From positions 24,454,469 through 24,518,468 of the forward strand of contig NC_057790.1 of assembly GCF_014905175.1 (NCBI RefSeq): DNA of 64,000 nucleotides, given 5' to 3'. Source of the DNA: Aphidius gifuensis (Eukaryota > Arthropoda > Insecta > Hymenoptera > Braconidae). The position numbers were made by a program, and so were the translations under genes. The notes beneath the pieces are model-generated. The model had not been told where the DNA came from and made no database searches. It worked only from the letters and a program-made list of their open reading frames with translations. How positions within the stretch are numbered: the first letter of the stretch is position 1; each line of letters opens with the position of its first letter. This document shows positions 25,201 to 36,340 of the stretch, piece after piece.

Positions 25201-28200
25201 AGCGGAAAAAAAAAAATATGTTGAAAAGAACGACATAAGTAGAGATCGAGTTTTTTTTTTTTGTGAGATTTTCAACGTTTTTCCAACAGGTGATTCTCTG
25301 TTTCTTCAACCCTCCCCCCTTTGGGACGTTTAAGGGTCTTACAAAAAAAAAAAAAAAAAAGCGAGAGAGACGGAGAGAGTGGATATATAAACCCCCTTCT
25401 TTTTTCCCCTATAATTCTGAGCACATACAAAACGAAACTTCTTTAGGTAGATTGCCGCCATTATCCCCACCATATAATAAGTCCCACAACACTCGATTGA
25501 GACCCATACCATGCGTGCGCGAGAGTAAACTTAAAAAGATCTGACAGAGACCAGAAAAACACTCCAAAAACCAGAAGAAACACATCAAGAGAAAGAGAGA
25601 TAAATTAAATTTCGTGTCTTTTTCGTTTTTACTCAACAACAGGGTTCTTTTTTGATTTTTTTTTTTCTTTCATTTTTCAAAAAAGATAAAGCCAAGGATA
25701 TATATGCGTGATTATCATTGTACAAGAACAGAAATATTATATATACATGTATTTATGTACACGCATACGTACAGAATTTTTAAAAAAACTTTGACAAGAG
25801 AGAAAGAGAGAGAGAAAATATAAAAATCATCAGAGGGGTGTAATAGGGGAGGAGTACTTGGTAGTAGTAATATTCTTTGGCTCTTGCTGACTGGATTTTT
25901 TTCACCCTTGCCTCCTTCTTTTACCAACCAGCACACTAAACCCAACCAGATTTCTTTCAAAGGGCATAATTTCAATTTTCAAGGACGCGTACCGCCGCCA
26001 GCGTCGTACATTTATCCAACGCTTGGCCGAGACAAAGCCAAAAGTAGTTTCTTCAACGGCTTTTTTTTTTTTTTAATTTAATTTTATTATTATATACTCT
26101 CTCTTCTTCTCTCTCTTACTTGCATACTGTATATAATAATAAAATTATTATAAAAACTCAAATAAAATCGACTTGTCTTCTCGTCTTTCTCATTTATTTT
26201 CATAAATATATTGATATGTTTATTTATTTATTTATTCTATAATATATTTTATTATTATTATCATTATTTTGTTATTCTATTTGCTTTGTTTTCATATATA
26301 TATTTTTATAATTTTCTTATCTTGCTGACTCTGCACAATATTATGATTGTATTTATTTAAATATCATATATCATTCGAAGAAATATTTCGAAATTATATT
26401 ATTTTTCGTTGATGACAGTTTTGAAGAAATTAATTTACTCCATTTTTATCAATCAGTCATCAATAATTATATGTGATTTTAAATACTCGACAAATTTATT
26501 TGCCTTTATTTTACTCCAAAATATTTCTCTTCTTGTTTCGAAAATTTCATCACAGAATTTCTACATAGTAATAATGTTTACGTATGTGATTAATGTTAGA
26601 AATAAATTACACTCACAAAATTTCGATTACTATTTACAAGATTATCATTATTTTTTTTTTCTTTTTAGATTTTGCGACAATTTTTATATTTTTTTTCTTC
26701 CATGCCATATGGAGTGATTTCTCTTTTTTTTTTTTTTGCTGATATATGAGTAAAAGAAGGGAATGGCCCCTCTCTAGACAGCTTCTTTTGTCCCCTACTA
26801 TATTCTTGGCTTGGTTGAATGTACGTAGGATGAGTATACCACCACTTTTTGCTTCATCTTGGGTTTTTTTTTTTTCTAATAGCGTGTTGCTTGTATGAGC
26901 TTCACACTGTATCATTCAACGGACGCTTTTAAAGACATCGTGCAAACAGACGCGCGCTCCGTTTTTTTTTTCATTTTTTTTATCAATAAATATTTTTTAA
27001 TTTAAATTTTTAAGCGGTTTTACAGTGTGTATTACAAGTGAAATCGTGAAGACAAATATCTGATTAATGTGAAAAATAATTCTGGCTCTTTAAATCATCA
27101 ATTAGCGTTGTTTTTTTTTTTTGTAAGTAAGAAGCTTTTTGGTATTACATATTTGTGGTAAGATAACAAAGAGTTTAAGGAAATTATTTATACATTTCTT
27201 TTTTTTTTTAAATGAAAGTAAAAATTAGTAAAATATGTGAAATTTAAGTCGCGTGGTCGATGACAACGCCTGTGGTTTTTCTACCAAGCGTAGCAAACAA
27301 CCTGTTGCTTTTTGTAATAATAATATTTTTTTTTTATTTGCCAGTTCCGGTTCGTTTGGCCGTTAGAAAAATTTTCCGCCAAGTACTTGTTCATTCGTCT
27401 TGTCGGTAATTCAAAGTGTAATGTGTGTGACTAAAAAACTGACATTTACTCATATCTTTTTTTAATGTTTTTTTTTAAATTTATTTATCATCACAGTTGT
27501 ACGAAGCATTCTTTAAACATACAAGTGCTTTTTTATTTAATTTAATTTATTTGTAGAGCTTGAGACAAAAGTTGAATATTTAAAAGTAACATATAAATTC
27601 TTATACCAACTTGGTCAGGTTTCTTTTTTTTTTTTTTCTTTTTGTCTCGACATGACAAGCATGAATTATCGGTTTGTGAGAATCTTTTGCTCTTACGGGT
27701 AATAGCCCTGTAAACCTTGAGGCACTGCGGGATAACTCTCGGAAATATCAAGACGCTTTTTTTTTTTTTTTTTTTTTGTGACGCAATGAAAGCCGCGCGC
27801 TACCTGTTGCTGCTGCCAACACAAGAACGCCGAACCAAGCGTCTTCATCCGCATCCTCCATTTTTAAGAATATAATCAATTACTCGAAAAGAAAAATAAT
27901 TCTTTAATTCTTTTTAATCCTCTTTTACTCCGAATTAAATAATCATACTCCCTCTCTCTTTCTCTCTTCACCCCTCCGGTTTTTAATCTATCTAATTTAC
28001 ATATTATTTTTTCAACAATGCATTACCGAATTTCCGGAAAAATAATAATTATTATTTTTATTAATTTAAATATCAATGGTATGTTTTTTAATTACTTTTA
28101 CTTTGATTTTTTTTAATTTTAATATAGTTTTATTTATGCGTTATTATCTTGATTCATCAGGAATGAAAACGACGCGCATTCTCTCGCGTTCTGCTTCCCT

Positions 28201-31200
28201 GAATCGATTGCGCCCTGCGATAAAAATTGTAAAAGAACGGCAAACAAACTTCTTTGTTCACACTCCCTGTATATATATATTTTTATTAACATTTATATTA
28301 TTGCTGTGTATAATGTGTTTATGAATAATTTAAATGTTATAAGAAATGCATGAGTAACTTGTTACCCCTTTTTTCGAAAACTTTTTTTTTTTTTCATTAT
28401 AAAATACTCACGGTTACATGATTAATATAAGTTGTGTTTTCCTTTAACTGCGTGAAACATTTCAACTCGTTAATTTCCCACGATTCTTCTTGATTTTTTT
28501 ACATATATTTTATATTAAAATATAATAGCTCAAAAAACTAGGCGCTCAAATCAAAACAGTTAGAAAAAAAAAAAAGAAAAAAAAAATTAATAATTCAACT
28601 GAGTCAATTTATATTAAAATTAATTATCATATTGTTATTATTATTATTATTATTTTGATTTAGTATAAATTTAAAGTTTACATTGAGTAGATAATTATTA
28701 TAAAATTTTTATTTATTAAATATGCTTTGAAGTAAAGCAATGCAAATAATTAAAGAAAAAAACATTTTGATTTATTTAAATTATTATTTATTTTATTAAT
28801 TTTTATTTATTATTTTTTTTAATTGTTATTATTATAGATGAGTTTATTATTGTGAATATTTATTGTACAAGTTTCTCTGAGTCTCAATCAATTAACAGCA
28901 ATTGACGAATGTTTTTACAATTTTTTTTCTTTTTTTTTTTTGTTCATCCATCATCAGAGTAAAATGAAAAAAAAAAAAAAAAATTTATAATTTTATATGA
29001 TTATTTGAGCATCAATATTAATGAAATATTTTATGCCACACAAACCCGCATAAAAATACCATGAAAATACAAATCAATAGATATAATTTAACAATAAAAA
29101 TTTCTCTTTATTTTCTAAATATTGTTATTATATTTTGAACCCTATATTTCGTATATTCATAGCACCCTCTTGAGCAAATATATTATATTCAATAGTTTAA
29201 AAATAATATAGAAATCCAGTTTACATTTTTTTCTGATATTTCTATTATTTATATTCCCGCATTACGAAATACGAGCAACTGGTGAAAGTTCAACGTCATT
29301 TCCCACGGTACTCTTGTACACACTCGGAGCAATTGATGTATGATGATAATAATAGGGGTAAAATTTTCAAGAAAAATTTATTTTTAACTTGTAATAAATT
29401 AGAACAAATCAATTTTCATATTTTCCTTCGAGGGGCGAGAGGGAGAGACGTATCATAAATAAAGAAAAATTATAATTTAAGCTCGTTAAATGACAGATGG
29501 ATCAAGATAGTAAAAGAGAAATTGTAAGACAAAGAGGCTTTTTTTTTTTTCTTCATGTAGCTTGGTTTAACGATAAAAGACAAGGGGGGGCAGAAAAGTG
29601 AAAAAGAAAAAGTTGGAGGGGTAGTTAACCGTGTGTAGTGAAGAGAAAAAGAAGTTTTTGAAAAAAAAAAACGTTCTGAAAGTATTTGAAAACGACTTAT
29701 TGCTTCCCCTCTCTTATTGTCGTCTCTCCCTCTCTTAATTTTTCTCTCGTTCACTCATGTTCCCCTCTCTTTTCTCCTGTAAAATTGTTAAGCCTCCCTT
29801 GTAATTTCCCCTCCCTGTTTCCCCCCTTATTAAACCTCCATTTCTACTTGCTATATGCCCCTTCTTATTTCATGACCATCATGTTTTACTAGACGGTCAG
29901 TTCAGGGCCATTCCTTTATGGATAATGTTCCCATGAAAATTTTTTTTTTTCTTCAACAAAAAGTGAAAATAGTTTTAATAACTTTATAAAATTGTTTTAT
30001 ATTTTTACAATAAATTATCAAGGTTTACTTTTTTGGAGTAAATTAAAAGTTTTATTTTTTTTATTTTTAGTAATTTTACAATAGAGACACGTAATTGTAT
30101 AAAATATTTGTTTGAAATGGAAAAAAAAAGAGAAGAGAATTTTTCATATATAATTTTAGTAGTGTAGACTTTAAAAGTTGATTGTAATTTTTTTTAATAA
30201 AACACAAAGCGTGAGCACGATGTAGCAGGTTAAGGATAGTTAACCTTCCCGCATCTTGCTCTGAAAATAATCATTTGAATTGTATATTTCAAGACTGATC
30301 TTTAAGTTTGTTGCTCATATTAATTTACCATTGAATTTTTTTTAAATAAAGCATTTTATTAATATTATTTTATTTCTTCAAAAAAAAATCAATTAATAAA
30401 TTATCAATTGTAATAAGAAAAAAAAAATGTTAAATTACTATTTAAAATGTGAAATAGAAACGCGTGGAATTTATTCGATTGTTGCAGGAAGCTTGTAATT
30501 ACTAATGCCTCGACTATGCTTGACACAACAAAGAGATTTCGTTAATATAGAAAGGGAAATAAATAATATGAAAATTGTTTTTATTTTTTTTAATACCCAA
30601 ATGTGTTCAGTGAGTGATGGTCTGGTGCACATGCCAATGAAATTGTGACTAGATCCACACTCATTAATCACGCTTTGGTGATCAACATGAAAAATAAAAA
30701 TATTTCAACAATATAAATAAATAACAACAACAATAATAATAAATGTGTATTTATTATTTTTAAAATATTATTAAGAAAAACAGAATAATTGTTTTGTTTT
30801 TTATTTTGATGCTCATATTGATGATGCATTGTTAATTTATATATTTTTATTTTCAATTTTAAAAATAAATTTCAGATATTTACCAGAGCAAAGAGGCTAT
30901 TCCATAGGCGAGTTTGAATTTGGTGCACGTGGCATTTGATACCGTGACTAGATACACACTCGTCTACGGCGTCCTGTTTTGGATATTTTGAAATGATAAA
31001 TATTATTAAAATAAAATTGAAAATAAAAAAAATAAAAAACCATTTAAGCACAATAAGTTAAATAATTAAATTAAGAAATTTATTCATTTATCCATTGATT
31101 TTAAATGCTTTTATTGAATTGTTGAATTTTAAAGATTAAAAAAGATGAAATTGGAGATGAAGATGATGACAACTCTCAAATGGATATTCAATTCAAATCA

Positions 31201-32823
31201 CCAAAAATTGATCGATCAGGTTCTCCAGCAGCATACACACCAAAAACGTAAAAATAAAATAACATATTATTTATTTTTTAAATTATTATTATTTATTATT
31301 ATCATGGATCATGAATATATTGATGTAAAATTGTTTAATTGATTTATTAAAATTAATTTTGTAATTTTATTATCCAGACAAAGTCCAGGATTTCAGCGAG
31401 GAACAATTGTATCTGGTAAAATACTGAATAAATTTGGCAAAGATGTTGAATCATGGAAGAATAAAAATATTAGAAATGTTGATGTTATTAAAAGTGATGT
31501 TCCTCATGTACCAGATGACATATTGTACATGTATTCAAGACATACAATGTATGTTGAAATAATACAAAATCATATTACCAATTTAGGCGATAAAATTATA
31601 TCAGCATGGCCAACAAATGATGACACAAATAATGATGTTATAATAACACCAAATGTCAATGAAAAATCACAAGGTTTAATTCGTACATTTGGTAGAATAT
31701 CATGTGATGATATTGGTAAATTAAATGAATCATCAATAGTACTAGAAAATATTGCTTATAAAAAAAATGATGATGAATATATTAATGACAATAATGATGA
31801 TGTATATAATAGTGGTATAATACATCTTGATTTAAAACAATTACCAAATTATTCAATATTTCCTGGACAAGTTGTTGCTGTTGAGGGTAGAAATCCAACA
31901 TCTGATCTTTTTATTGTAACAAAAATGTTGTCAGCTTGTAAACCACCAGCTTCACCATTACCAAAACTTAAAGAACAATTACAAATTATTGTTGCATCTG
32001 GACCATTTACTTATCCAGATGTATTTGACATAGAACCATTACTTAAATTAATGGAATATGTTGTTGAAAATGAGCCAAATGTATTGATACTTTGTGGACC
32101 ATTTGTTGATGATAAACATCCAGTTGTTAAAGCATCTGCTTTTGATATGTCATATGAAGAAGTATTTCAAAAAATGATTGAACAAGTTATGAATTATGTT
32201 AAAGGGTATGTGTTGTTTATTAATAAATAATAACTCTATAATTTTATTATTAAATTTCTAATTTATTATTATTATTTGTTGGAATTTTTAGAAAGTCTAC
32301 AAAAGTTGTGCTTGTTTCTTCAATGTATGATGTACATCATCATAATATTTATCCAACACCAGAATTTTATATACCTGAACATTTTTCAATATATGAAAAT
32401 TTAGTATTGATGCCTGATCCTTGTATGATGGATATTGAAGGATTAATTATTGGTACAACAACAGTTGATATTATAAAACATTTAGGAGCTGAAGAAATAA
32501 GTTATAAAATGCAAGGTACAGATAGACTTGGACGACTTGCTGATCATATTTTATCACAATCTTCTTTTTATCCACTTCAACCACCATCATCAGAAATTAA
32601 TTATGATGTTGAATTATGGAACAAGTATGCTATGATACATAAACAACCACATATATTAGTATTACCATCAACAATGAGACATTTTTGTCGATGGTCAAGT
32701 GGTACATTTATTATTAATCCAGAAAGATTGGCCAAAGGAACTTACAGTAGACTTAACATTCGTCCACCAGTTGATGATAAGTGGCTTCCAGATTGTATTG
32801 ATTGTGAAATTCTTAAAATTTAA
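22295..32823 (+). CDS. POLA2: DNA polymerase alpha subunit B
   Basis: Regulatory B subunit of the polymerase alpha-primase complex, 626 residues (human 598). Exons: 22295-22373, 22911-23172, 23279-23345, 31135-31247, 31378-32205, 32292-32823; all phases agree. The N-terminal helical domain (LLEFFNTLGHNVDDENVIKKCLDL...) is followed by a linker (SPAAYTPKT) and the OB-fold plus calcineurin-like domain: IFPGQVVAVEGRN, LCGPFVDDKHP, SSMYDVHHHNIYP, HLGAEEIS and a C-terminal tail with INPERLAKGTYSRL, all close to human POLA2. Intron 3 is about 7.8 kb, against less than 0.6 kb for every other intron, and hosts the miR-279 family hairpins in sense. An E2F-like site lies at the promoter. Confidence 0.95.
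23868..23978 (+). ncRNA. Candidate long hairpin (unassigned)
   Basis: The arms ATGAGAATCATCA and TGATGGTTCTCAT pair, then CAAAATATATTTG with the CAATGTCTTTTG side, then AACTCT with AGAGTT, around a loop of about 27 nt. One arm has a 6-nt bulge. No known seed recognised; it could be an RNA structure within the pri-miRNA or a chance inverted repeat. Confidence 0.3.
24075..24131 (+). ncRNA. Candidate short hairpin (unassigned)
   Basis: A perfect 10-bp stem, TGTCTGTGAA with TTCACAGACA, encloses AAGTT/AACTT. The internal loop is asymmetric. Weak candidate. Confidence 0.2.
24514..24620 (+). promoter_or_regulatory. Promoter-like island in POLA2 intron 3
   Basis: GGCAACACTG occurs twice (24514 and 24549), followed by TATAAAAG at 24576-24583 and a CRE-like TGACGTAA. 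The GC content is well above the surroundings. It is a candidate start for the nested miR-279 transcript. Confidence 0.4.
25362..25400 (+). promoter_or_regulatory. GAGA plus TATA promoter-like element
   Basis: GCGAGAGAGACGGAGAGAG (possible GAGA-factor sites) directly precedes GGATATATAAACCCCC. It is an alternative candidate promoter for the nested transcript. Confidence 0.4.
30213..30261 (+). ncRNA. Candidate compact hairpin upstream of mir-279
   Basis: GAGCACGATGTAGCAGGTTAA pairs with TTAACCTTCCCGCATCTTGC over about 21 positions with few mismatches and a six-base loop. It lies about 400 bp upstream of the miR-279 hairpin on the same strand. It is short for a pre-miRNA. Confidence 0.35.
30605..30672 (+). 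ncRNA. mir-279: miR-279 precursor
   Basis: The 3' arm carries TGACTAGATCCACACTC followed by ATTAA (30646-30667), which matches insect miR-279 as I know it over its full length. The 5' arm (GTGAGTGATGGTCTGGTGCA, from 30610) folds back on it around a loop of about 15 nt. miR-279 is known in Drosophila for repressing CO2-neuron fate and for circadian output. It sits in sense within POLA2 intron 3, about 460 bp before exon 4, so it may be processed from that intron or from its own transcript. Confidence 0.93.
30903..30972 (+). ncRNA. miR-279 family precursor, miR-996/279b-like
   Basis: The 3' arm has TGACTAGATACACACTCGTC (from 30945, about 22 nt), with the same GACTAGA seed as miR-279 and a CTCGTCT tail like miR-996. 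The 5' arm GGCGAGTTTGAATTTGGTGC pairs with it. It lies 299 nt downstream of the miR-279 mature sequence, mirroring the two-member miR-279/miR-996 cluster of Drosophila. The exact family name is from memory. Confidence 0.9.
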
Positions 32824-32996
32824 TCATTCATTTCTCCTTTTTTTTTCTCTTTTTCATCAACATAATTAATATACTGTCATGTTTAAATTCATTTTTTTAT
32901 AATTAATATTATTTCTAAGTTTAATTGAAACATAAATAAATAAATAAAATATAATGTTGGATTTTTAATAATTTATTTTTAATATAATTGTTAATT

Positions 32997-33566
32997 TTAT
33001 TTTGTTTTTGATGTTGATTTTTTCATTTCAGCAGCACTTATTGCAGCATCAAGTGTAACCATTGATTTTGATATAGTATTTATGATAGAATTATATTTTG
33101 AAAACATATCCTGAATGTCATTTGATATTTTTGTTGATTTTTCATAATTTTGTAAATAATTTAATGCCATTGTTTCAATTTTTGGTGTTAATTCTGGAAT
33201 ATATTTTAATTCATCAGCATCCAATGAAGATGATAGTTCCTGAATTTTATTAAGATGTTCAAGATTTTTATGAAAATCATTTTCCATTGTTAATAATATT
33301 TCGGCTTTTGATTCTGTTTGTACATCATCATCTTTATTTGACATATCAAGTAAATCATTTAGCTCCAAAAGTCGTGTAACAAGTGCATTTGTATTTTTAC
33401 GACCAGACAATGATGATGACACAAGTGTATTAACATGCAATAAATTATCCAATATTGAACTGTCTGGTGATGGTGTATCAACCAATGATTTCATGTCATT
33501 TTTGCCATAAACTTGAATTTCTAATTCACTTATTCGTGACTCCAAAATGTCAATTGGTGTTGCCAT
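32997..33566 (-). CDS. Dctn3: Dynactin subunit 3 (p24)
   Basis: 189-residue, mostly helical shoulder/sidearm subunit of dynactin, the dynein cofactor used in transport and mitosis. The start MATPIDILESRISELEIQVYG fits the family N-terminus (a short heptad helix followed by Tyr-Gly), and the rest is coiled-coil with heptads such as TKFNAL-like VTRLLELNDLLD and LEHLNKIQELSSSL. The length matches human DCTN3 (186). The coding sequence is one exon. An upstream acceptor (TTTTTAG at 33573) and donor (AAAA|GTGAGT at 33766) suggest a 5' UTR intron. The gene is tail-to-tail with POLA2, with only 173 bp between stop codons. Confidence 0.85.
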   Translation of the reverse strand: MATPIDILESRISELEIQVYGKNDMKSLVDTPSPDSSILDNLLHVNTLVSSSLSGRKNTNALVTRLLELNDLLDMSNKDDDVQTESKAEILLTMENDFHKNLEHLNKIQELSSSLDADELKYIPELTPKIETMALNYLQNYEKSTKISNDIQDMFSKYNSIINTISKSMVTLDAAISAAEMKKSTSKTK

Positions 33567-34049
33567 ATTGTTCTAAAAATAATTAATAAAATAAATCACA
33601 ATAGTTATGTTCAATATATTTTCATTATTTTCATTTCAAAACTAATTTTAATAATTTGATAATTAAAAATAGAATTTTAGTGTCAAAAAATTATCAATGT
33701 TTTTTTTGTTTATCATTACACAATAATAAATAATATGACAACAATTAAATGTGTTTAAATACTCACTTTTCAATTTGTTTTTATCGAGTAAAATTGAAAC
33801 TTATTTTTTTTGTGTACAAACTCAAGTAGATATATTTACAATTTCTATTTAAAACAAATAGAATAATATTTTTTTTTAATATAAATAACAAGCAATAATA
33901 TTTACTGTCTTGAAAAAAATGTTCAACAGAATTTTTTTGAGGCTTGTCAATGGTTATGGTTGATTTACAATTTACTAAAAATAAAATGGCGGAAGACTGG
34001 ATGTATGACGGTATAAAACAACCTTTAATATTTAAATAAATTGATGCAA
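33567..34049. other. DCTN3 leader and spacer to NDC80 copy 1
   Basis: It contains the likely DCTN3 5' UTR intron (33573-33766) and, at 33984-33992, AAATGGCGG, a YY1/Pho-type core in the presumed promoter. No other gene. Confidence 0.45.
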
Positions 34050-36340
34050 AAAAATGAAACAAAATTCAATATAAAAAATTTATTTATTAAGTATTAAATT
34101 ATCAAACATTATTTTATATAATAGCTATCAATTATATACATGACAAGCTTGAGAAATAAAAAAATATATAAGTTTAATTAGAAGAAAAAAAAAAATACCT
34201 ATAAAATTAAAATAATTGTTAGAAGAATATTAATATTATTTAATGTCATTTAACTTTGACATAATATTAAGAATATCGTTGTGATGATTTGACAACATTG
34301 AATGTAATCTACCAAAAAATCTTAGACCAGATTGTTCGAGAAATAATTTTTTTTTACTTCTTGCTTCAACTTGATCTTGAATTTCTTGTAGCTCATCACT
34401 CAATGTATCGATATTTGGCATTGATTGTTTAATTTTTTGAATATCATCTTTTAATTTTATTATTTGATTTCTTATTTTAATTTCATCTTCTTGACCTTGA
34501 ATTTTACGTTGTTTAATTGAATTTTTAATTTCATTATTTTTAGCATCAAGTTCATTTTTTTCACGACGTATTGATTCCAATTTATCTTGTAATTTTTCAT
34601 GTTCGTTTGTTAAATTATTAAATGACAACATTGTTTTATCATACTCAATTGTCATTTGATTTTTAACTTCATCAATAACTTTTCTTTTTTCTTTTAATAA
34701 ATCTTTAGCACTTTGGTCAAATGTTATTTTTTCTGGCATTTGTAATTCACTTAATTTTTTACCCATAATATTTTCTGGTATTCCACAAACAATACTACGA
34801 TTAAATATAAATAATGCTTTTGATAAATCAGTTTGACTCTTGGAAAAATTCATATCAAGTTTATATATTTCTTTAGTTAATTCTTCCAAATGTTCATCAA
34901 TATTTTTTAAAAAATTTCGCAAACTCATACATTCTTGTTCTTTAACATCACGTTGTTGTGCATTCATTGGTTGTTTTTCAATTTCATCAATTAATTGATT
35001 ATTTTCATTAATAATTTTTTCATTTTCAATATCAATTTCTTTCATTTCAATTTCATATAATTTACTATCATTTTCATATTTTATTTTACATTTTTCTTGT
35101 TCATCAGTATATTGTAATTGTTTATCTTCATCATTTTTTAATGCTTCAAGCTTTTTAGTAATTTCATCCAATTCATATGAAATTTTAGCAGCATTATCTT
35201 CAATAGTTCTTTTTTTATTAGCAACATCATCGAATTCTTTTTGTGCATTATCAAATATTTCTGTTGTTGCATTTGAATATTCAGCAACTGTTTGTAAATA
35301 TTGATTTTCAGCTGCTTTTTCTTCTTCAATTTTTTGATCATTCCATAATACATAAAGATTCAATAGTGTTTTAAATAAATGACAATTAATAACATCATGA
35401 TCATCTAGTAATTCATAAAATTGTTGATCAACAAAACGTGTTTCTGCTGCTATTGATTTAACATGAACAATTTCAACAAGCCATGATATCCATCCAAGTA
35501 CATGAGGATATGAATGTGGTGTATTTGCTGTTTTTAACCATGATTTTGACATGTTACCTGGATAATGAAGTTTTTTAGCATACTTTGGTAATTCATCCAT
35601 ATAATTTGCTTGTGTTAATTGTGGTTTTGTTGTTATATCAAGATGTGCAAATAATAATTCAGTTGCTGTAACAACTGAATTAAGTGCTATTGGCTTAAAA
35701 CTTGAATTATTTTTATTTAATACTGATGATGAAGGATAATATTCAAGAAAATAATTATCAATACGTTTTAACATAGCTTCTTGAGTTGATTTGTTTGTTA
35801 AATTACGTGTATCTTTTTTTGACATTTTTTGACTACCAAGTGTACTACAACGTTCAGCTGATGGTGATCTACCACGAGGACCAGTTGGTAAATCAGAATG
35901 AAAACGACCAGCTCTTGGTGTCATACCAGTTGGCGTTTGTTGTGACATTATTGTTGTTGATCTTAGTGGTGTTTTACCTGAATAATTATTAAATTTAATT
36001 ATTAGAAAAAAATAATTAATCAACTAATTAATTTAAATAACAAAATATACCTGGTTGTTTTAAATTTGATTTTCTTGATCCATCTGATGAATCACTGCCA
36101 ATTCTTAATTTTGGAATACCAGAACCTTCACCTGATGGTCTTGGTTTAAATGTACGACGACCTTCTGATTTTGTTGTAGCAACTGATTTTTCATCTGGGC
36201 ACATTGTTGATACTCTTAGAGGTGGATTATATGAGGACTGACGTCCTGTTGATGCTGATGAACGCATTTTTTATATGTGAATTATTTATTATTATAATAT
36301 TTTATATTAGATTATAATTTTACACTGTGACATATAGAAC
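34050..36340 (-). repeat. Segmental duplication, unit 1 (NDC80 copy 1)
   Basis: This block matches 58095-60310 in the same orientation. It covers the whole NDC80 coding region, its 73-bp intron, about 70 bp of 5' flank and the AT-rich 3' flank (shared ATAAAAAATTTATT and AAGTATTAAATTATCAAAC). Boundaries are approximate, judged by eye. Confidence 0.85.
34236..36267 (-). CDS. Ndc80: NDC80/HEC1 kinetochore protein, copy 1
   Basis: Outer-kinetochore protein that grips microtubules through an N-terminal basic tail and CH domain and pairs with NUF2 through a long coiled coil; 652 residues. Exons: 36267-36051 and 35977-34236, with a 73-bp intron. The basic Ser/Thr-rich tail (residues 1 to about 135) holds likely Aurora B-type sites such as GRRTFK and GSRKS. 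The CH domain (about 140-280) includes PGNMSKSWLKTANTPHSYPHVLGWISWLVEIV, the family hallmark. Then comes a coiled coil, with the break region NRSIVCGIPENIMG, to the end. Copy 2 lies 22 kb away. This copy ends NDIK; copy 2 adds SWS. Which copy is ancestral cannot be told here. Confidence 0.94.

Larger units (their letters stand above)
23346..31134 (+). other. Giant intron 3 of POLA2 hosting a miR-279 family locus
   Basis: 7.8 kb without supported coding exons. It contains two miR-279 family hairpins near the 3' end, other imperfect hairpins (23868-23978, 24075-24131, 30213-30261), promoter-like islands near 24514-24620 and 25362-25400, and several segments of raised GC between 25.2 and 28.3 kb amid poly-T and GA runs. 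The simplest reading is a nested primary miRNA transcription unit with its own promoter; this is inference. Confidence 0.6.

Noticed and set aside
25409..25639. Minus-strand open frame rich in Phe, Leu and Cys
   Set aside because: Complement of A/G-rich promoter-like sequence; no homology and no coding signature.
30597..30973. Two exon-like minus-strand segments with shared Glu-Cys-x-Ser-Ser-His, resembling alternative exons
   Set aside because: The shared sequence is the complement of the miR-279 family mature arms. The exon lengths (76 and 90) do not match in phase, and the hairpins explain the similarity.
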